Notes under the pieces: model-generated | Seen by the model: the letters and a program-made list of their open reading frames with translations, nothing else | What the model was told of the DNA's origin: nothing | Databases searched by the model: none | In this document: piece by piece, positions 5,293 to 5,330 of the stretch | How the letters are laid out: each line of letters starts with the position of its first letter | Position numbering within the stretch: position 1 is the stretch's first letter | Translations under genes and position numbers: made by a program | Source of the DNA: Lachnospiraceae bacterium | GTDB taxonomy: Bacteria; Bacillota; Clostridia; Lachnospirales; Lachnospiraceae | NCBI GenBank assembly: GCA_009774535.1 | Contig: VSNY01000057.1 | Location: forward strand, 1-5,330 | Length of the DNA: 5,330 nucleotides | Direction of reading: 5' to 3'

Positions 5293-5330
5293 AAGCAATT
5301 TGGCGTAATATGCTAAGGTTTCCAAAAAAT

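Noticed and set aside
5310..5330. ATG at 5310 as the start of a downstream gene, perhaps a kinase
   Set aside because: Only seven codons are visible and the only purine-rich stretch, the G9 tract, is about 20 bases away. This is insufficient to call a gene.

Overview
The window looks like chromosomal DNA from a low-to-mid GC Gram-positive anaerobe, most likely a Lachnospiraceae-type member of the Clostridia. The evidence is strong AGGAGG-type ribosome binding sites, sigma-A-like promoters, intrinsic terminators with T-tracts, and the gene families present. The species cannot be told from sequence alone. All six supported genes lie on the + strand.

Layout. (1) Positions 1-1635 hold the 3' part of a predicted AAA-ATPase-like / PD-(D/E)XK nuclease-like protein. 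Its reading frame is open to the left edge, so the true start lies outside the window. A terminator follows at about 1644-1681. (2) A good promoter at 1722-1750 starts a tight three-gene cluster at 1808-4064: a PadR-family winged-helix regulator, a HAAS (DUF1700) membrane protein with a Q/Y-rich repetitive linker, and a membrane-anchored DUF4097 beta-repeat protein. Both junctions are ATGA start/stop overlaps. (3) After a 127-base gap comes a 62-residue PspC-domain membrane protein (4192-4380), then a very long hairpin terminator (4421-4484). (4) A new promoter with a perfect extended -10 (4488-4515) drives a LytTR-type response regulator (4564-5292), which ends in a run of nine G residues. 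No partner kinase is visible before the right edge.

How they fit together. PadR + HAAS + DUF4097 + PspC is a recurrent neighbourhood in Firmicutes, thought to sense or respond to envelope state. DUF4097 with PspC is also seen in the Bacillus subtilis yvl operon. I infer that the PadR protein represses its own operon, possibly through the inverted repeat around the -10 element. I also infer that the HAAS and DUF4097 proteins work together at the membrane, with PspC as a further membrane component. No ligand or stress can be named from the sequence. The flanking nuclease-like gene and the LytTR regulator have their own transcription signals and are probably separate units.

I do not see a clearly new system. 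The points most worth a second look are the coupled envelope cluster with its candidate operator, the 33-base tandem repeat in the HAAS linker, the cysteine-glycine ladder in the DUF4097 protein, and the G9 tract at the end of the LytTR gene. Intergenic gaps are all under 300 bases: 1636-1807, 4065-4191 and 4381-4563. The last 38 bases hold no supported feature.
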